From the NCBI RefSeq assembly GCF_000415985.1, contig NZ_KE356561.1, positions 2,326,289 to 2,390,288 on the forward strand: a DNA stretch of 64,000 nucleotides, written 5' to 3'. This document shows, piece after piece, positions 17,888 through 27,898 of this stretch. Position 1 is the first letter of the stretch. Each line of letters starts with the position of its first letter. The stretch is from Haloquadratum walsbyi J07HQW2 (lineage in GTDB: Archaea; Halobacteriota; Halobacteria; Halobacteriales; Haloferacaceae). The translations under genes and the position numbers were made by a program. Under the pieces are notes generated by a model, which saw nothing but the letters and a program-made list of their open reading frames with translations, was not told the DNA's origin and ran no database searches.

Positions 17888-19636
17888 ATGCCGACGGATG
17901 TCGAACGCTGGAAGTCCGAGGTGTATGGGCAGGAGATTCGCGATCATCTCTTTGAGTTCGCAGAGGAGGGGTATGACACGATTCCGGAAGATGAGCGAGA
18001 TGCATGGTTTGAGCGGTTCAAGTGGTGGGGCCTATATCATCAGCGAAACGGTCAAGAAGGATACTTCATGATGCGGATCGGGACGCCAAATGGCGTCATG
18101 AAGCCTGGTCAACTTCGAGTGGTCGGAGAAATCGCTTCCGAATACGCAACTGGCCCTGGAATAAATCCAATATTTGGCGACGGGTATGCCGACTTCACGA
18201 CCCGACAGTCAATCCAACTCCATTGGATTGAATTATCAGACGTTCCAGCCATATTCGAGAAACTTGAGGAGAATGGGTTGTCAACACAACAAGCCTGCGG
18301 TGACTCATGGCGAAATATCGTCGGAAATCCCGTAGCTGGTAAAGATGCACGTGAGGTCGTTGATGCATGGTCAGTTATCCACGACCTCAATGAGACGTTC
18401 AAAGGGAACGATGACCATTCCAACCTTCCACGAAAATGGAAGGTTTCAGTCACCGGTACGCCCGATGGTTCTGGTCAGGGAGATATCAACGATCTCGGCT
18501 TCGAGCCAGCATATAAGACTATTGATGGTGAGGAAACTGTTGGATTCAATGTTCGTGTTGGAGGCGGTCTCTCTCGTAATGAGCCGCGATTTGCCCGTGA
18601 TATTGACGTTTGGGTTCCTCCAGAAGACGTATCAGATGTCGCAGGCGGACTCTCAGCGCTATTCCGAGATAATGGCGACCGTGAAGACCGCTACAACGCT
18701 CGGATTAAATTCCTCGTTGATGAGTGGGGCGCAGACGAAGTTCGCGAGACACTCCAATCAGAATACGTCGACTTCGAGTTGCACACAGCTGGACGTGACG
18801 TTCGAGATGAGTACACATACAATACCGGGGATGGCGACCGAAATGACCTCATCGGTGTACACGAACAACATGATGGCTCATACTTCGTTGGATTGAATGT
18901 TCTTGTTGGACGAATGGGAGCGTCTGATGTGATTGAACTCGCTGAGCTTGCCTCTGAGTACGGGTCTGGTGAAGTTCGACTCTCTCAGCGACAAAATATC
19001 ATTGTCACAGATATCCCAGGAGATGCTCTTGATGAGTTCAGAAATGAACAGCTGCTTGAGAACTATTCATCGGATCCATCTCCATTCATGCGGGGCTCCG
19101 TTGCCTGTACGGGCACTGAGTTTTGTTCGCTATCCATTGTCGAGACAAAGAATCGACAAGTTCGCTACGCTCGATGGCTGAAAGACAACGTCACACTTCC
19201 AGGTGACGTTGATGAGTTCCACATTCATCTCTCGGGATGTACTGCTTCCTGTGCACAACCACAAATTGCAGATATCAGCCTTCGAGGTATGAAAACACGA
19301 AAGAATGGGGAACCTGTTGAGGCTCTTGACGTTGGTCTTGGAGGCGGACTCGGCGCAGAGCCACAGTTCGCACGCTGGGTAACCCAACGTGTTCCTGTCG
19401 ATGAGATTCCTGGTGCGATCTCCAATCTAATCGAATCATTCGCTGCTGAGCGTAATGATGATGAATCATTCCGTGCGTTCGTCGACAGACATGATAACGA
19501 TGAACTTGATTCATTTGTTGCGCCTGAGGAAACCGATTATGAGGATCCAATGATGCATAATACCAAGCGTACTTGGTATCCATATGCAGAGAATGATGGT
19601 CTTGACGCTGGACCATCTGCACCAGCGGATGACTGA
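17888..19636 (+). CDS. Ferredoxin-dependent nitrite/sulfite reductase (siroheme, 4Fe-4S)
   Basis: This assimilatory six-electron reductase converts nitrite to ammonia or sulfite to sulfide with ferredoxin as donor. From ATG 17888 (MPTDVERWKSE) it is 582 residues, with two repeated ferredoxin-like half domains. The siroheme/4Fe-4S ligands are the four cysteines of ACTGTEFC and, about 40 residues later, SGCTASC (C-x5-C and C-x3-C). Substrate-side basic loops such as TTRQSIQLHW and RLSQRQNII are present. No nitrate reductase, cysteine or sulfate genes flank it, so context does not choose between nitrite and sulfite. The small gene 5 nt downstream is probably co-expressed. Confidence 0.93.
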   Translation: MPTDVERWKSEVYGQEIRDHLFEFAEEGYDTIPEDERDAWFERFKWWGLYHQRNGQEGYFMMRIGTPNGVMKPGQLRVVGEIASEYATGPGINPIFGDGYADFTTRQSIQLHWIELSDVPAIFEKLEENGLSTQQACGDSWRNIVGNPVAGKDAREVVDAWSVIHDLNETFKGNDDHSNLPRKWKVSVTGTPDGSGQGDINDLGFEPAYKTIDGEETVGFNVRVGGGLSRNEPRFARDIDVWVPPEDVSDVAGGLSALFRDNGDREDRYNARIKFLVDEWGADEVRETLQSEYVDFELHTAGRDVRDEYTYNTGDGDRNDLIGVHEQHDGSYFVGLNVLVGRMGASDVIELAELASEYGSGEVRLSQRQNIIVTDIPGDALDEFRNEQLLENYSSDPSPFMRGSVACTGTEFCSLSIVETKNRQVRYARWLKDNVTLPGDVDEFHIHLSGCTASCAQPQIADISLRGMKTRKNGEPVEALDVGLGGGLGAEPQFARWVTQRVPVDEIPGAISNLIESFAAERNDDESFRAFVDRHDNDELDSFVAPEETDYEDPMMHNTKRTWYPYAENDGLDAGPSAPADD

Positions 19637-19641
19637 TACGA

Positions 19642-19941
19642 ATGAGTGACCGACTCCTCCGCGTGAACGCGTACACAACACTCGATCTCGCTGATATTCG
19701 TGCCCGTGGACATGAGTTTGACGTGGATACACTCGGCGTTGTGAACGTTACCGCGCCGCGTAAAAATCCAGACCATGTGAGTCTTCAACTCGAAGTTGAT
19801 CACACGAATGTTGAGGGGCTCCCTGCCCACGCTGATGAAGTTACACTGTCAGTCTCAGAAGCCCGAACAATCGCTGAGGACTTGGAGTCATACGCTGATC
19901 GCGTTGAGAATGCGCAATCATCGAGTTCAGACGATTCCTGA
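19642..19941 (+). CDS. Small haloarchaeal partner protein (DUF6360-like)
   Basis: This 99-residue acidic protein starts 5 nt after the reductase stop and so very likely shares its mRNA. It has the look of the haloarchaeal DUF6360 family: MSDRLLRVNAYTTLDL at the start, VVNVTAPRKNPDHV in the middle, and LSVSEARTIAEDLESYADRV as a final helix. No catalytic motif or Cys is visible. The family link to the siroheme enzyme is suggested by the tight spacing only. A role in assembly or electron delivery is a guess. Confidence 0.8.
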   Translation: MSDRLLRVNAYTTLDLADIRARGHEFDVDTLGVVNVTAPRKNPDHVSLQLEVDHTNVEGLPAHADEVTLSVSEARTIAEDLESYADRVENAQSSSSDDS

Positions 19942-20350
19942 ACTGAGCATGCGTTAATCACGTTACCTCACGCCGGGATACGTTGAAGCTATTATATTCT
20001 AGTATTAAATGTAATATCTAACGGATATTCTGTCTGTGATCTGTATATCCTGAATGTGTCTGCGAGCGATGGTCGATGTTATTACCTGGTATTTCTGGTC
20101 ATGCGAGCATAAAAATTCGAATCATCTATAATGAGTAGCATAGCGCGTGCACAGGGACACCAGACTTCTTTAATTTATTTTTCCAGCATCTCACAGGATG
20201 GATTGACTCCGCTTCCACCAGCAATACTACAGTATTAGATCAATGCGTGGCTCAAACTTACTTTAGAATAATTTGCTACGGACAATAATAACTTTGTTAT
20301 CCAAAGTAAAGATTCGAATACGCTTTATTCCAGTCGGGTAGAGAAAAAAT
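19942..20350. other. Intergenic spacer with regulator promoter
   Basis: No gene is seen across 19942-20250. A T-rich run near 20168-20185 may end the reductase transcript. The right end holds the promoter region of the Lrp/TRASH gene, with inverted CTTTG/CAAAG elements and a TTTATT box (listed separately). Confidence 0.5.
20292..20306. promoter_or_regulatory. Candidate operator upstream of the metal-sensing regulator
   Basis: CTTTG-TTATC-CAAAG is a perfect 5-bp inverted repeat. An outer TTACTTT at 20258-20264 is mirrored by AAAGTAA ending near 20309. The elements sit 18 bp and more upstream of a TATA-like TTTATT (20324-20329), itself 22-27 nt before the ATG at 20351. Autoregulation by the Lrp-type HTH protein is an inference. 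Confidence 0.4.
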
Positions 20351-20977
20351 ATGATTGATGACACTGATATTCAGATTCTTGAATGTCTCGTTGAGGACGC
20401 TCGTCATTCATACACGGATATCGCTGAAGTAGTCGACCTTTCACCGCCAGCAGTTTCAGACCGAATCGATCGGCTGCGTGAATCCGGCGTTATCCGTCGA
20501 TTTACTGTCGAACTTGACCGATCACAACTTCGCGATGGTGTCCATGTGTTAGTGACTCTCTCGGCGTCAACGTCCGCGGTTGATTCGGTATACTCTGCCG
20601 TTTGCGACGCTTCATCGGTTGAGCATACATTCATGACTGCTGATAATACGGTTATCTTTTCGACTCGTGTTCGTGGGGACCGTATCCGCGCTGCAATTGA
20701 TGATATTGTTAATTTCTCACGGGTTGACAGCTACGATGTCAGCATTATCGATACCGCTAAATGGAGTCCTACTATTGGGGGGACAGAGTTCGCTCTTTCA
20801 TGTGATGAGTGTGGAAATACAGTCACCGATGAAGGGCGCAGTGAGCAGATTGGTGACAATCAGCGACATTTCTGTTGCTCATCATGTTTACATCGCTTCC
20901 GCGAGCGATATAACCGAATTGAAGATGATGTCGACGCCCCTGAGAAAACCACCATTGGGAGTGATGATGATTCATGA
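20351..20977 (+). CDS. Lrp/AsnC-type HTH regulator with C-terminal TRASH metal-binding domain
   Basis: This 208-residue transcription regulator most likely senses copper. Residues 1-60 are an AsnC/Lrp winged helix (DDTDIQILECLVEDARHSYTDIA, then LSPPAVSDRIDRLRESG). The middle is an Lrp-like ligand domain. From about residue 148 there is a TRASH domain with CDEC and, 20 residues on, CCSSC followed by HRFRERY, the Cys arrangement used by archaeal metal-sensing regulators. Directly downstream is a CopA-type copper ATPase, which matches known archaeal HTH-TRASH/CopA pairs. The start at 20351 is supported by the TATA distance. Metal identity is inferred from the neighbour. Confidence 0.92.
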   Translation: MIDDTDIQILECLVEDARHSYTDIAEVVDLSPPAVSDRIDRLRESGVIRRFTVELDRSQLRDGVHVLVTLSASTSAVDSVYSAVCDASSVEHTFMTADNTVIFSTRVRGDRIRAAIDDIVNFSRVDSYDVSIIDTAKWSPTIGGTEFALSCDECGNTVTDEGRSEQIGDNQRHFCCSSCLHRFRERYNRIEDDVDAPEKTTIGSDDDS

Positions 20978-21064
20978 TCGCTTTAGAATCAAAAGTAAGA
21001 GAGCGTTGATACCCTGGATTTCAAAAGGGAAATTGTGGTAAGTATGGGGATCGTAGTTAGGATC

Positions 21065-23830
21065 ATGTCCACTCAACGTACTCATATCAACGTTGCGGGA
21101 ATGTCTTGTGCTACCTGTTCACAATCGGTGCAAGATGCTCTTTCATCGCTCGCAGGCGTTGAGGCGGTCTCAGTCAACGTTGCGACGGATGAAGCAGCAG
21201 TGACGCATGATCCAACGATAGTCTCCGTTACGCAACTGTATGACACAATCTCGTCTGCTGGTTATAATCCGCTTGCTGAGCGCACTTCAATGGGTGTTTC
21301 AGATCTTTCATGTTCATCTTGTGCCCAAACGGTTGAGTGTGCGCTTGAGTCCTCCCCTGGTGTTCTCACCGCTGATGTCAATGCAGCTATTGATGAAGCA
21401 CAGATTCGATACAATCCTGCCGTGATGACAGTTGATGACCTTGCAGACATCATCGACGGGGCAGGATACACACCAATCGATGACAGATCAGATACTGATA
21501 ATAATCATGATATGACCACAGATAGCGATACTAACAATACCGACGCTAATACCCGTGAAACTGCTCGCAGGGCAGAAATACATCGTCAACGTCGACTCAC
21601 ACTGTTCGGTGCGGCTCTTGCGACGCCGCTTATTATTTTCATGTCACTACATCTGCTCGTACCGAGTGCTATTCCAGCGACAATTCCATATACTACCATT
21701 CCATTTGGGTGGGCTGCCTTCGCTTTCGCGACACCCATTCAGGTAGTGCTAGGTCGGGAATTCTATGAAAATAGCTATACTGCGATCGTACGTAACCGAA
21801 CGGCGAATATGGACGTACTGATTGCACTCGGCTCTTCAACCGCATATCTATATTCTGTGGTTGCCCTTCTTGATGTTCTTCCGCAAGCAGGACTGTATTT
21901 TGACACTGCTGCACTAATTCTTGTATTCATTACTCTTGGAAACTATCTTGAAGCTCGTTCAAAAGGTCAAGCATCTTCGGCACTTCGCTCACTTCTTGAG
22001 ATGGAAGCCGATACTGCCACACTGATCGAAAACGGTGCTGAACAAACCGTTCCTGTCTCTGACATTACCGTCGGTGACCAGCTAAAAATCCGCCCAGGTG
22101 AGCAAATCCCGACCGATGGAACCGTTATTGAGGGAACCTCTGCGGTTGATGAGTCGATGGTAACTGGTGAGTCTGTCCCGGTGTCGAAGACCCAAGGCGA
22201 TGACGTAGTCGGCTCAACGGTCAATCAAAACGGTGCAATTACTATTGAAGCAACAAAAGTTGGCTCTGATACTGCTATACAACAGATTGTTCAGACAGTC
22301 AAAGAGGCTCAATCGCGTCAACCAGAGATTCAACAAGTCGCTGATCGTATTTCTGCATATTTTGTCCCTGCAGTAATTATCAATGCGACTGTTTGGGCGT
22401 TACTGTGGTTCGCTTTTCCAACAACATTAGCAAGTCTCACTGGATTTATTCCAGCGATAGGAGTCATCGCTGGTGGACCGATTGTTGCTGGGGGTACCGT
22501 TTCAACGGTTGAATTTGCTATTTTGGTGTTTGCTTCTGCGGTTCTTATTGCATGCCCCTGTGCGCTTGGTCTTGCAACCCCAGCAGCAACGATGGTCGGG
22601 ACGACAATCGGTGCGAGGAATGGTGTCTTATTCGAGGGCGGTGACGTGTTAGAGCGTGTTCGAGATATTGACACTGTGGTGTTTGATAAGACGGGAACAC
22701 TGACGACAGGCGAAATGTCTGTCACAGATGTCATTGCCATCAATCCACATACGGACGGTGGGCAACTGCGTCCAGATGATGGTGGTGACGAATCGGCTTA
22801 TTCAGACACAAACTCCCTATCCACATTCACTGACACAGATATAGACATAGACACAGAGCTCTTGGGAAGCCCTCACGAGGCGACCGTCCTTCGCCTTGCG
22901 GCTGCTGCTGAGCAAAATAGTGAGCATCCATTAGGTGATGCAATCGTTGATGCAGCGCTTGAGTCCAATATCAATGTCCCTGCGGTAACAGATTTTAATT
23001 CGATTCCTGGACAGGGCGTCCAAGCGACCGTTAATCAACAAACTGTGATTGTTGGCAACCATCGACTTCTCACAAATGCCGATATCAATATCGACCCTGT
23101 AGAGTCAACGCTGCGTGATCTCGAGTCTGATGGTAAAACGGCGATGCTCGTTGGTGTCATCGATGAACCAGACGTCTCGATTAGCGGTGACGCCGATACC
23201 ACAGTAGACAATGATCGGCGTCTCATCGGTATTATCGCTGATGCAGATACAATCAAGGACTCTTCGACAGATGCAGTCGAAAGTCTACATGCTCGTGGAA
23301 CAGACGTCTATCTTATTACAGGAGATAATGAACGAACTGCAAAAGCAGTCGCGAGTCAGGTCGGTATCGATCCTAAAAATGTTCGCGCAGAAGTTCTTCC
23401 AGAAGCAAAGGCAGATGCCGTCGAGACGATTCAATCAGGTGAAGACCGGCGAGTAATGATGGTCGGCGATGGTGTCAATGATGCACCGGCACTGGCGGCA
23501 GCGTTTGTCGGAACGGCGCTTGGATCCGGGACTGATGTTGCCATCGAAACGGCTGAAGTAACATTGATGCGTGATTCTCCAGTTGATGTTATTCACGCTA
23601 TCCGAATCTCTGAGGGTACTCTTGAGAAGATCAAACAAAATCTGTTCTGGGCACTTGGATATAACACAGCGATGATTCCGCTTGCGTCACTTGGATTGTT
23701 ACAGCCTGTCCTTGCTGCTGGGGCGATGGCGCTCTCATCGGTCTCAGTTCTCACGAATAGCCTTCTGTTCAGAGGCTATGACCCAAGCAATCAATACCGG
23801 TTTCTTGACTCACTCCGTCAAAACAAATAA
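21065..23830 (+). CDS. copA: Copper-exporting P1B-type ATPase
   Basis: This 921-residue membrane ATPase pumps Cu(I) out of the cytoplasm. Two N-terminal heavy-metal-associated domains carry CATC (Cys 15 and 18) and CSSC (Cys 83 and 86). After an Asp/Asn/Thr-rich linker come the membrane helices. The metal-transport motif CPC is at residues 497-499, the phosphorylated Asp of DKTGT is at 541, the HP motif is SEHPLGD, and the hinge is GDGVNDAPA. An unusually long Asp/Thr-rich insert (about 40 residues) follows the phosphorylation site. ATG 21065 is preferred over 21035, since HMA domains begin right after MSTQRTHI. It follows the TRASH regulator by about 90 bp on the same strand. Confidence 0.96.
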   Translation: MSTQRTHINVAGMSCATCSQSVQDALSSLAGVEAVSVNVATDEAAVTHDPTIVSVTQLYDTISSAGYNPLAERTSMGVSDLSCSSCAQTVECALESSPGVLTADVNAAIDEAQIRYNPAVMTVDDLADIIDGAGYTPIDDRSDTDNNHDMTTDSDTNNTDANTRETARRAEIHRQRRLTLFGAALATPLIIFMSLHLLVPSAIPATIPYTTIPFGWAAFAFATPIQVVLGREFYENSYTAIVRNRTANMDVLIALGSSTAYLYSVVALLDVLPQAGLYFDTAALILVFITLGNYLEARSKGQASSALRSLLEMEADTATLIENGAEQTVPVSDITVGDQLKIRPGEQIPTDGTVIEGTSAVDESMVTGESVPVSKTQGDDVVGSTVNQNGAITIEATKVGSDTAIQQIVQTVKEAQSRQPEIQQVADRISAYFVPAVIINATVWALLWFAFPTTLASLTGFIPAIGVIAGGPIVAGGTVSTVEFAILVFASAVLIACPCALGLATPAATMVGTTIGARNGVLFEGGDVLERVRDIDTVVFDKTGTLTTGEMSVTDVIAINPHTDGGQLRPDDGGDESAYSDTNSLSTFTDTDIDIDTELLGSPHEATVLRLAAAAEQNSEHPLGDAIVDAALESNINVPAVTDFNSIPGQGVQATVNQQTVIVGNHRLLTNADINIDPVESTLRDLESDGKTAMLVGVIDEPDVSISGDADTTVDNDRRLIGIIADADTIKDSSTDAVESLHARGTDVYLITGDNERTAKAVASQVGIDPKNVRAEVLPEAKADAVETIQSGEDRRVMMVGDGVNDAPALAAAFVGTALGSGTDVAIETAEVTLMRDSPVDVIHAIRISEGTLEKIKQNLFWALGYNTAMIPLASLGLLQPVLAAGAMALSSVSVLTNSLLFRGYDPSNQYRFLDSLRQNK

Positions 23831-23961
23831 CGAATTTATTCACCTACTTTCTGCGCCCGTAGAAATGGTCTACACTTGTGGTTTATTCTTATGATGACCT
23901 TTTTGAGAAATGAATATTACTGTGTCATATAATACAAATTACATGACACATGACGCATCGT

Positions 23962-25392
23962 TTACTCTAATTCACCACTCAGCACTTTAGCAGCGACAAG
24001 GATCGGATCCCACACTGGACTGAATGGCGGTGCATATCCGAGGTCTTGCTGTTCGAGTTCCTGAACACTCATTTCCCCACCAAGTGCTGTTGCAATCGTA
24101 TTGATACGAACGGCAGCGCGGTCAGCCCCAACGAGGCTACCACCGAGTAACTGACCACTCTTGCGATCGGCGGTGAGCGTGACTGTCGTTTCTTTAGCAC
24201 CTGGGTAGTATCCGGAACGTGATCCTGCAGTAATCGTCTTTGTAACGGGGTCAAATCCAGCTGCCTCTGCTCGGTCAGGATTAACTATTCCTGCCCGCCC
24301 ACAACCGAGTTCAAATGCTTTTAGCATCGCTGTCTCAGCGACATGACCAACTTCTGTCGGCGACCCACCAACCGTTGCCCCGATGGCTCGTCCTGCTCGA
24401 TTCGCTGGGAGTCCAAGTGGACTCCACGTGGTCTCACCTGTGACCATATGTTCGAGTTCAGCAACGTCACCAGCGGCATACACGTTTTCTACATTTGTCT
24501 CTCCATACTCATCTGTTGCAACTGCCCCAGTCGTTCCAAGGTCAACTGGTGTATCTATAAGTAATTCGATATTTGGACGGATCCCGATTCCAATGAGCAC
24601 AGCATCAACATCGAGTGTATGTCCATCCTCATAGACAATGTTGTCTAGCCGCCCGTCCGTCTCACTAAGCCGGTCAACCGCTTCATTAAGATGCACTATC
24701 ACACCAGCTGATTCAAGTGCTGATACGATAGCATCGCCAACTGCTGTCCCAAATGCGGGTAATAGACGCTCTGATCGCTGGAAGAGATGCACTTTGCAGT
24801 CCCATGCACTGAACGCCTCAGCCATCTCCACACCGACATATCCACCACCAACAATTGCGATTGTCTCAGGCGGTTGTATTGCCCCATACTGCTCAGCAAT
24901 CGACACATTGAGTGCACTCCCCCCGCCTAACTCGGTACTATCGAACTCCGCTGGTGGTGTCAAGAAGGACCGAAGTGCGGTCGCATCAGGTAACCCATGA
25001 AGTGTGAACACCGTGTCAAGATCAGCCCCCTCAATGGGCGCTGACACTGCGCGTGCTCCAGTTGCAATCAGCAGCTCCTCATACGGATATTCGAAAGATT
25101 TGGTACCATCCGAGACCATTAGTGCACTCGATTCAGTATCAATTGTAGTTACCTCGTGGTTTCGTCGAAGATCAATTCCTCGCTCCTCAATATCACCAGG
25201 TGAGAGCGACTGCAAATCACTGAGATGTTCAACATCGCCCTTGATAAAATACGGTGTTCCACAGTGTGCATATGAAACCCATGACCCTTGCTCAAAAACG
25301 ACGACATCTCGTGTCGGTGTTTCCCGTCGACATTTACTAGCAGCTGATAGCCCTGCTGCGTCACCACCAATTACGACGAATGGATCCGTCAT
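23962..25392 (-). CDS. FAD-dependent pyridine nucleotide-disulfide oxidoreductase (CoA-disulfide reductase-like)
   Basis: This 476-residue flavoprotein belongs to the single-cysteine branch (CoA-disulfide reductase, NADH oxidase/peroxidase). The FAD Rossmann motif VIGGDAAGLSAAS is at the N-terminus. The single redox Cys is residue 44 in SYAHCGTPYFIKG. A second Rossmann motif for NAD(P)H, AIVGGGYVGVEMAEAF, is near residue 180, and the FAD-contact block VYAAGDVAE follows. A 20-residue Ser/Gly insert (TELGGGSALNVS) precedes the NAD domain and is not usual. The gene is convergent with copA. It may help redox homeostasis. Haloarchaea use gamma-glutamylcysteine, so a reductase of that or CoA disulfide is possible. 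Confidence 0.88.
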   Translation of the reverse strand: MTDPFVVIGGDAAGLSAASKCRRETPTRDVVVFEQGSWVSYAHCGTPYFIKGDVEHLSDLQSLSPGDIEERGIDLRRNHEVTTIDTESSALMVSDGTKSFEYPYEELLIATGARAVSAPIEGADLDTVFTLHGLPDATALRSFLTPPAEFDSTELGGGSALNVSIAEQYGAIQPPETIAIVGGGYVGVEMAEAFSAWDCKVHLFQRSERLLPAFGTAVGDAIVSALESAGVIVHLNEAVDRLSETDGRLDNIVYEDGHTLDVDAVLIGIGIRPNIELLIDTPVDLGTTGAVATDEYGETNVENVYAAGDVAELEHMVTGETTWSPLGLPANRAGRAIGATVGGSPTEVGHVAETAMLKAFELGCGRAGIVNPDRAEAAGFDPVTKTITAGSRSGYYPGAKETTVTLTADRKSGQLLGGSLVGADRAAVRINTIATALGGEMSVQELEQQDLGYAPPFSPVWDPILVAAKVLSGELE

Positions 25393-25532
25393 GTGATATT
25401 GTCACTGTGCAGCCGACAGATAGCTTTCGGCAAAATTGCATTCTATGGATGTCATAACCAGAAATCAACAGTCTGACTCAATAGATACAAAAAATCGATA
25501 TCAACTAAGATTCAAACAGAAAGACGCATCTC

Positions 25533-26765
25533 TCAGATTGATATTTCTTGACCAAGCGCTGGTGCTGTTGCATCGAATCCATCGGCGCTCAGTTCATCAG
25601 CAAATCGTTGACATCGGTCACCATGATTGATTAACACCGGTGCATCCTGATATTCGTTAAGAAGCTCCATGAGACCATCCTTATCTGCATGTGCAGAGAA
25701 ATCATACCACTCAACCTGTGCACTAACTGGCATCACACGATCATTAATCTCAGCACGCCCAGTCTCTAACAGTGATCGACCAGGCGTCCCTTCGACTTGA
25801 TACCCGGTGAGTGTGATCTTATTTGTTGGATTTGACCGAATCTCAGGAATATATGTCATTGCCGGACCGCCAGACAGCATTCCGCTTGTTGTCACAATTA
25901 CTGTATTCTGTTCAGCGATTCGTCTCCGCTGACCATCCCGACCGGTGACGAATCGGGCGTTTGATTTCGCATGCCTAAGCGCCTCCTTACCTCGAACAAA
26001 CTGTGGATGTTCTCGAAGCATCTTTGTTATGCGCTTCCCCATCCCGTCAACATAGCAGTCAATATTGTTTGCTGCACAAACAAGTAATAACTCCTGTGTT
26101 CGTCCGATTGCGAACGCGGGAACAATAACAGTACCACCCTGCCACATAGTCGTTCGGACACTCTCAACAAATTGATTTTCAATCTTCTTCCGGGAGTCGT
26201 GTTGGACGTCTGAGTAAGTGCTTTCGCAAATAACGATATCTGCTTCAGGACGTGCTGTAGAGGCTGAGACGAGTCGCTGATTCTCTGTATGAAAATCAGC
26301 GGTGTAGAATAGTCGCGTGTCACCATCATTAATGAGTACATGCGCGCTCCCTGGGATGTGACCGGCATTATAGAAAGTAATCGAATGACCAGCAGCGTCG
26401 AAGGTCTCTTTGTATGTATGTGTTTCTGAAACTTGGGTGACGCGGTGAACCTCTTCCTGTGTGAACGGGCAATCGTATGTTCCGCCATGAAGTTTGAGCG
26501 TATCACGAGCTAGCGTCAATGCTAACTCCTGTGTTGGAGCGGTCCAGTGAATCGGTGGTCGGCGATCTCCAGAAAGCAATGATGGAACGGCACCGACATG
26601 GTCAAGATGGCCATGACTAACAACAACAGCGTCTGGGCGAGGCGTCTCAACCGGAAATTGTGGTGGGTTTCCGGTCAACATCCCGAAATCAAGCAACAAC
26701 CGATCATTGACAAGGATAGCGCTTCGACCAACCTCCTGTGCGCTACCTAAAAAACGAATATCCAT
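25533..26765 (-). CDS. Beta-CASP metallo-beta-lactamase ribonuclease (CPSF-like)
   Basis: The protein is a zinc-dependent RNase of the beta-CASP family (archaeal CPSF/RNase J relatives), acting in RNA processing or decay. The MBL motif 2 SHGHLDHVG is intact, followed by NAGHIPGSAHV (motif 3) and FYTADFH (motif 4). The beta-CASP motifs are visible as ICESTYSD (A), the IVPAFAIGRTQE helix, TSGMLSGGP (B) and FSAHADKDG (C). No KH domains precede it, so it is the short type. I prefer ATG 26765 (MDIRFLGSAQEVGRS) because the 12 residues before it do not look conserved. About 410 residues. Confidence 0.92.
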   Translation of the reverse strand: MDIRFLGSAQEVGRSAILVNDRLLLDFGMLTGNPPQFPVETPRPDAVVVSHGHLDHVGAVPSLLSGDRRPPIHWTAPTQELALTLARDTLKLHGGTYDCPFTQEEVHRVTQVSETHTYKETFDAAGHSITFYNAGHIPGSAHVLINDGDTRLFYTADFHTENQRLVSASTARPEADIVICESTYSDVQHDSRKKIENQFVESVRTTMWQGGTVIVPAFAIGRTQELLLVCAANNIDCYVDGMGKRITKMLREHPQFVRGKEALRHAKSNARFVTGRDGQRRRIAEQNTVIVTTSGMLSGGPAMTYIPEIRSNPTNKITLTGYQVEGTPGRSLLETGRAEINDRVMPVSAQVEWYDFSAHADKDGLMELLNEYQDAPVLINHGDRCQRFADELSADGFDATAPALGQEISI

Positions 26766-26868
26766 CTGGTGAAGGTAATGCTCCAATCCGTTTGGACGCA
26801 TCGCTTCATCCCCTGGCTGTGGCTTCGAAACGATAACCGTTATACACTATGTCGCTAAATCCGAGAAT

Positions 26869-27720
26869 ATGCAACGACGCGCTGCGGCAATATATGTCGC
26901 ATTATTCATTATCGTCGGTGCGGGTGCGTATTCGCTCATTGCGACCGCAGAAACGCCACATGTCAAGTTTGAGGATCCGACATATGAACTTAGCTCTGAC
27001 GACCGGTTTGAACTCAGTGGACAGACATACACCGTCTCATCAATCTCAACAGCGGAACGAGGCGGTGGTCACGGTGGGACCGAAACAACGGTAACACAAG
27101 GTGCAATACAATACACCAATGAGTCGGCACAATATGTCGTCTCATTCGGGAATAATTCAACACAGACTGTTGATCAACAACAATGGCGAGTGCTCGTCGA
27201 CAGCAGCGGTGGTGACCCGACGAGTTTGACATTTCGTGAATCGGTGAATGAGACCGCTGTTCTTGCCGCAGATCCAAATGTAAGCACTGAGACGGTCACG
27301 CAAAATGATGAACGATATGTGGTCCGTGGTGGCGACCAACTTATTCTTGCTGAGGAGTATTTTCCCGAGCCAGAAACCCGGTCATACGCTGAGGGTGATA
27401 CTATTGAGTACCAGGGGAATACAACAACCGTTGATACGATAACGAATGAAAGTGTTCAATTGGCATGGACTGCTCCGCGAACAAGCACAATTGACGTCAG
27501 TCACAACGATAACGTCACTGTCGGTGATGAGACATATCTTGCACATTTCCCTGATGAGTCAACGCTACAACTCACCCAAAATTTCGAACACTTCCAACAA
27601 CAGAAAGCATCGATAGAGCAGTATCAAACACAAAAGAATGGACTTTGGGGTGTCTCAATTGCATCCGGTCTCACTGTGGTGTTTTTAATTGGATTTGCAT
27701 ATCTTCCGTCCCGATATTAA
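26869..27720 (+). CDS. Membrane-anchored exported protein of unknown function
   Basis: This 283-residue protein has one hydrophobic segment at each end (residues 6-26, and about 258-278, VSIASGLTVVFLIGF). Between them is a large acidic, Thr-rich beta-type domain with many NxT/NxS sites, as expected for an exposed halophilic surface protein. The middle shows two similar beta modules: GQTYTVSSIS with the RGGGHGG loop, and EYQGNTTTVDTITN. Both seem to be built on a short repeat in which a strand is followed by V(D/S)TI. No catalytic motif is recognised. It is divergent from the RNase gene with a short shared promoter region. Confidence 0.7.
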   Translation: MQRRAAAIYVALFIIVGAGAYSLIATAETPHVKFEDPTYELSSDDRFELSGQTYTVSSISTAERGGGHGGTETTVTQGAIQYTNESAQYVVSFGNNSTQTVDQQQWRVLVDSSGGDPTSLTFRESVNETAVLAADPNVSTETVTQNDERYVVRGGDQLILAEEYFPEPETRSYAEGDTIEYQGNTTTVDTITNESVQLAWTAPRTSTIDVSHNDNVTVGDETYLAHFPDESTLQLTQNFEHFQQQKASIEQYQTQKNGLWGVSIASGLTVVFLIGFAYLPSRY

Positions 27721-27898
27721 GATAGTCTCTGCACCAATCTGTTTCATACTACAAATTTCGATACTGAATTGCAATATAGTATGATATACTACAATAATAA
27801 ATCTCATATCGGACAAAAATTCTCTACCTGACAGTTCTGAGCCGAATAATCGAATAGAAACCAATAGGCTATTATATTACCTTCCCAATTAATAATGT

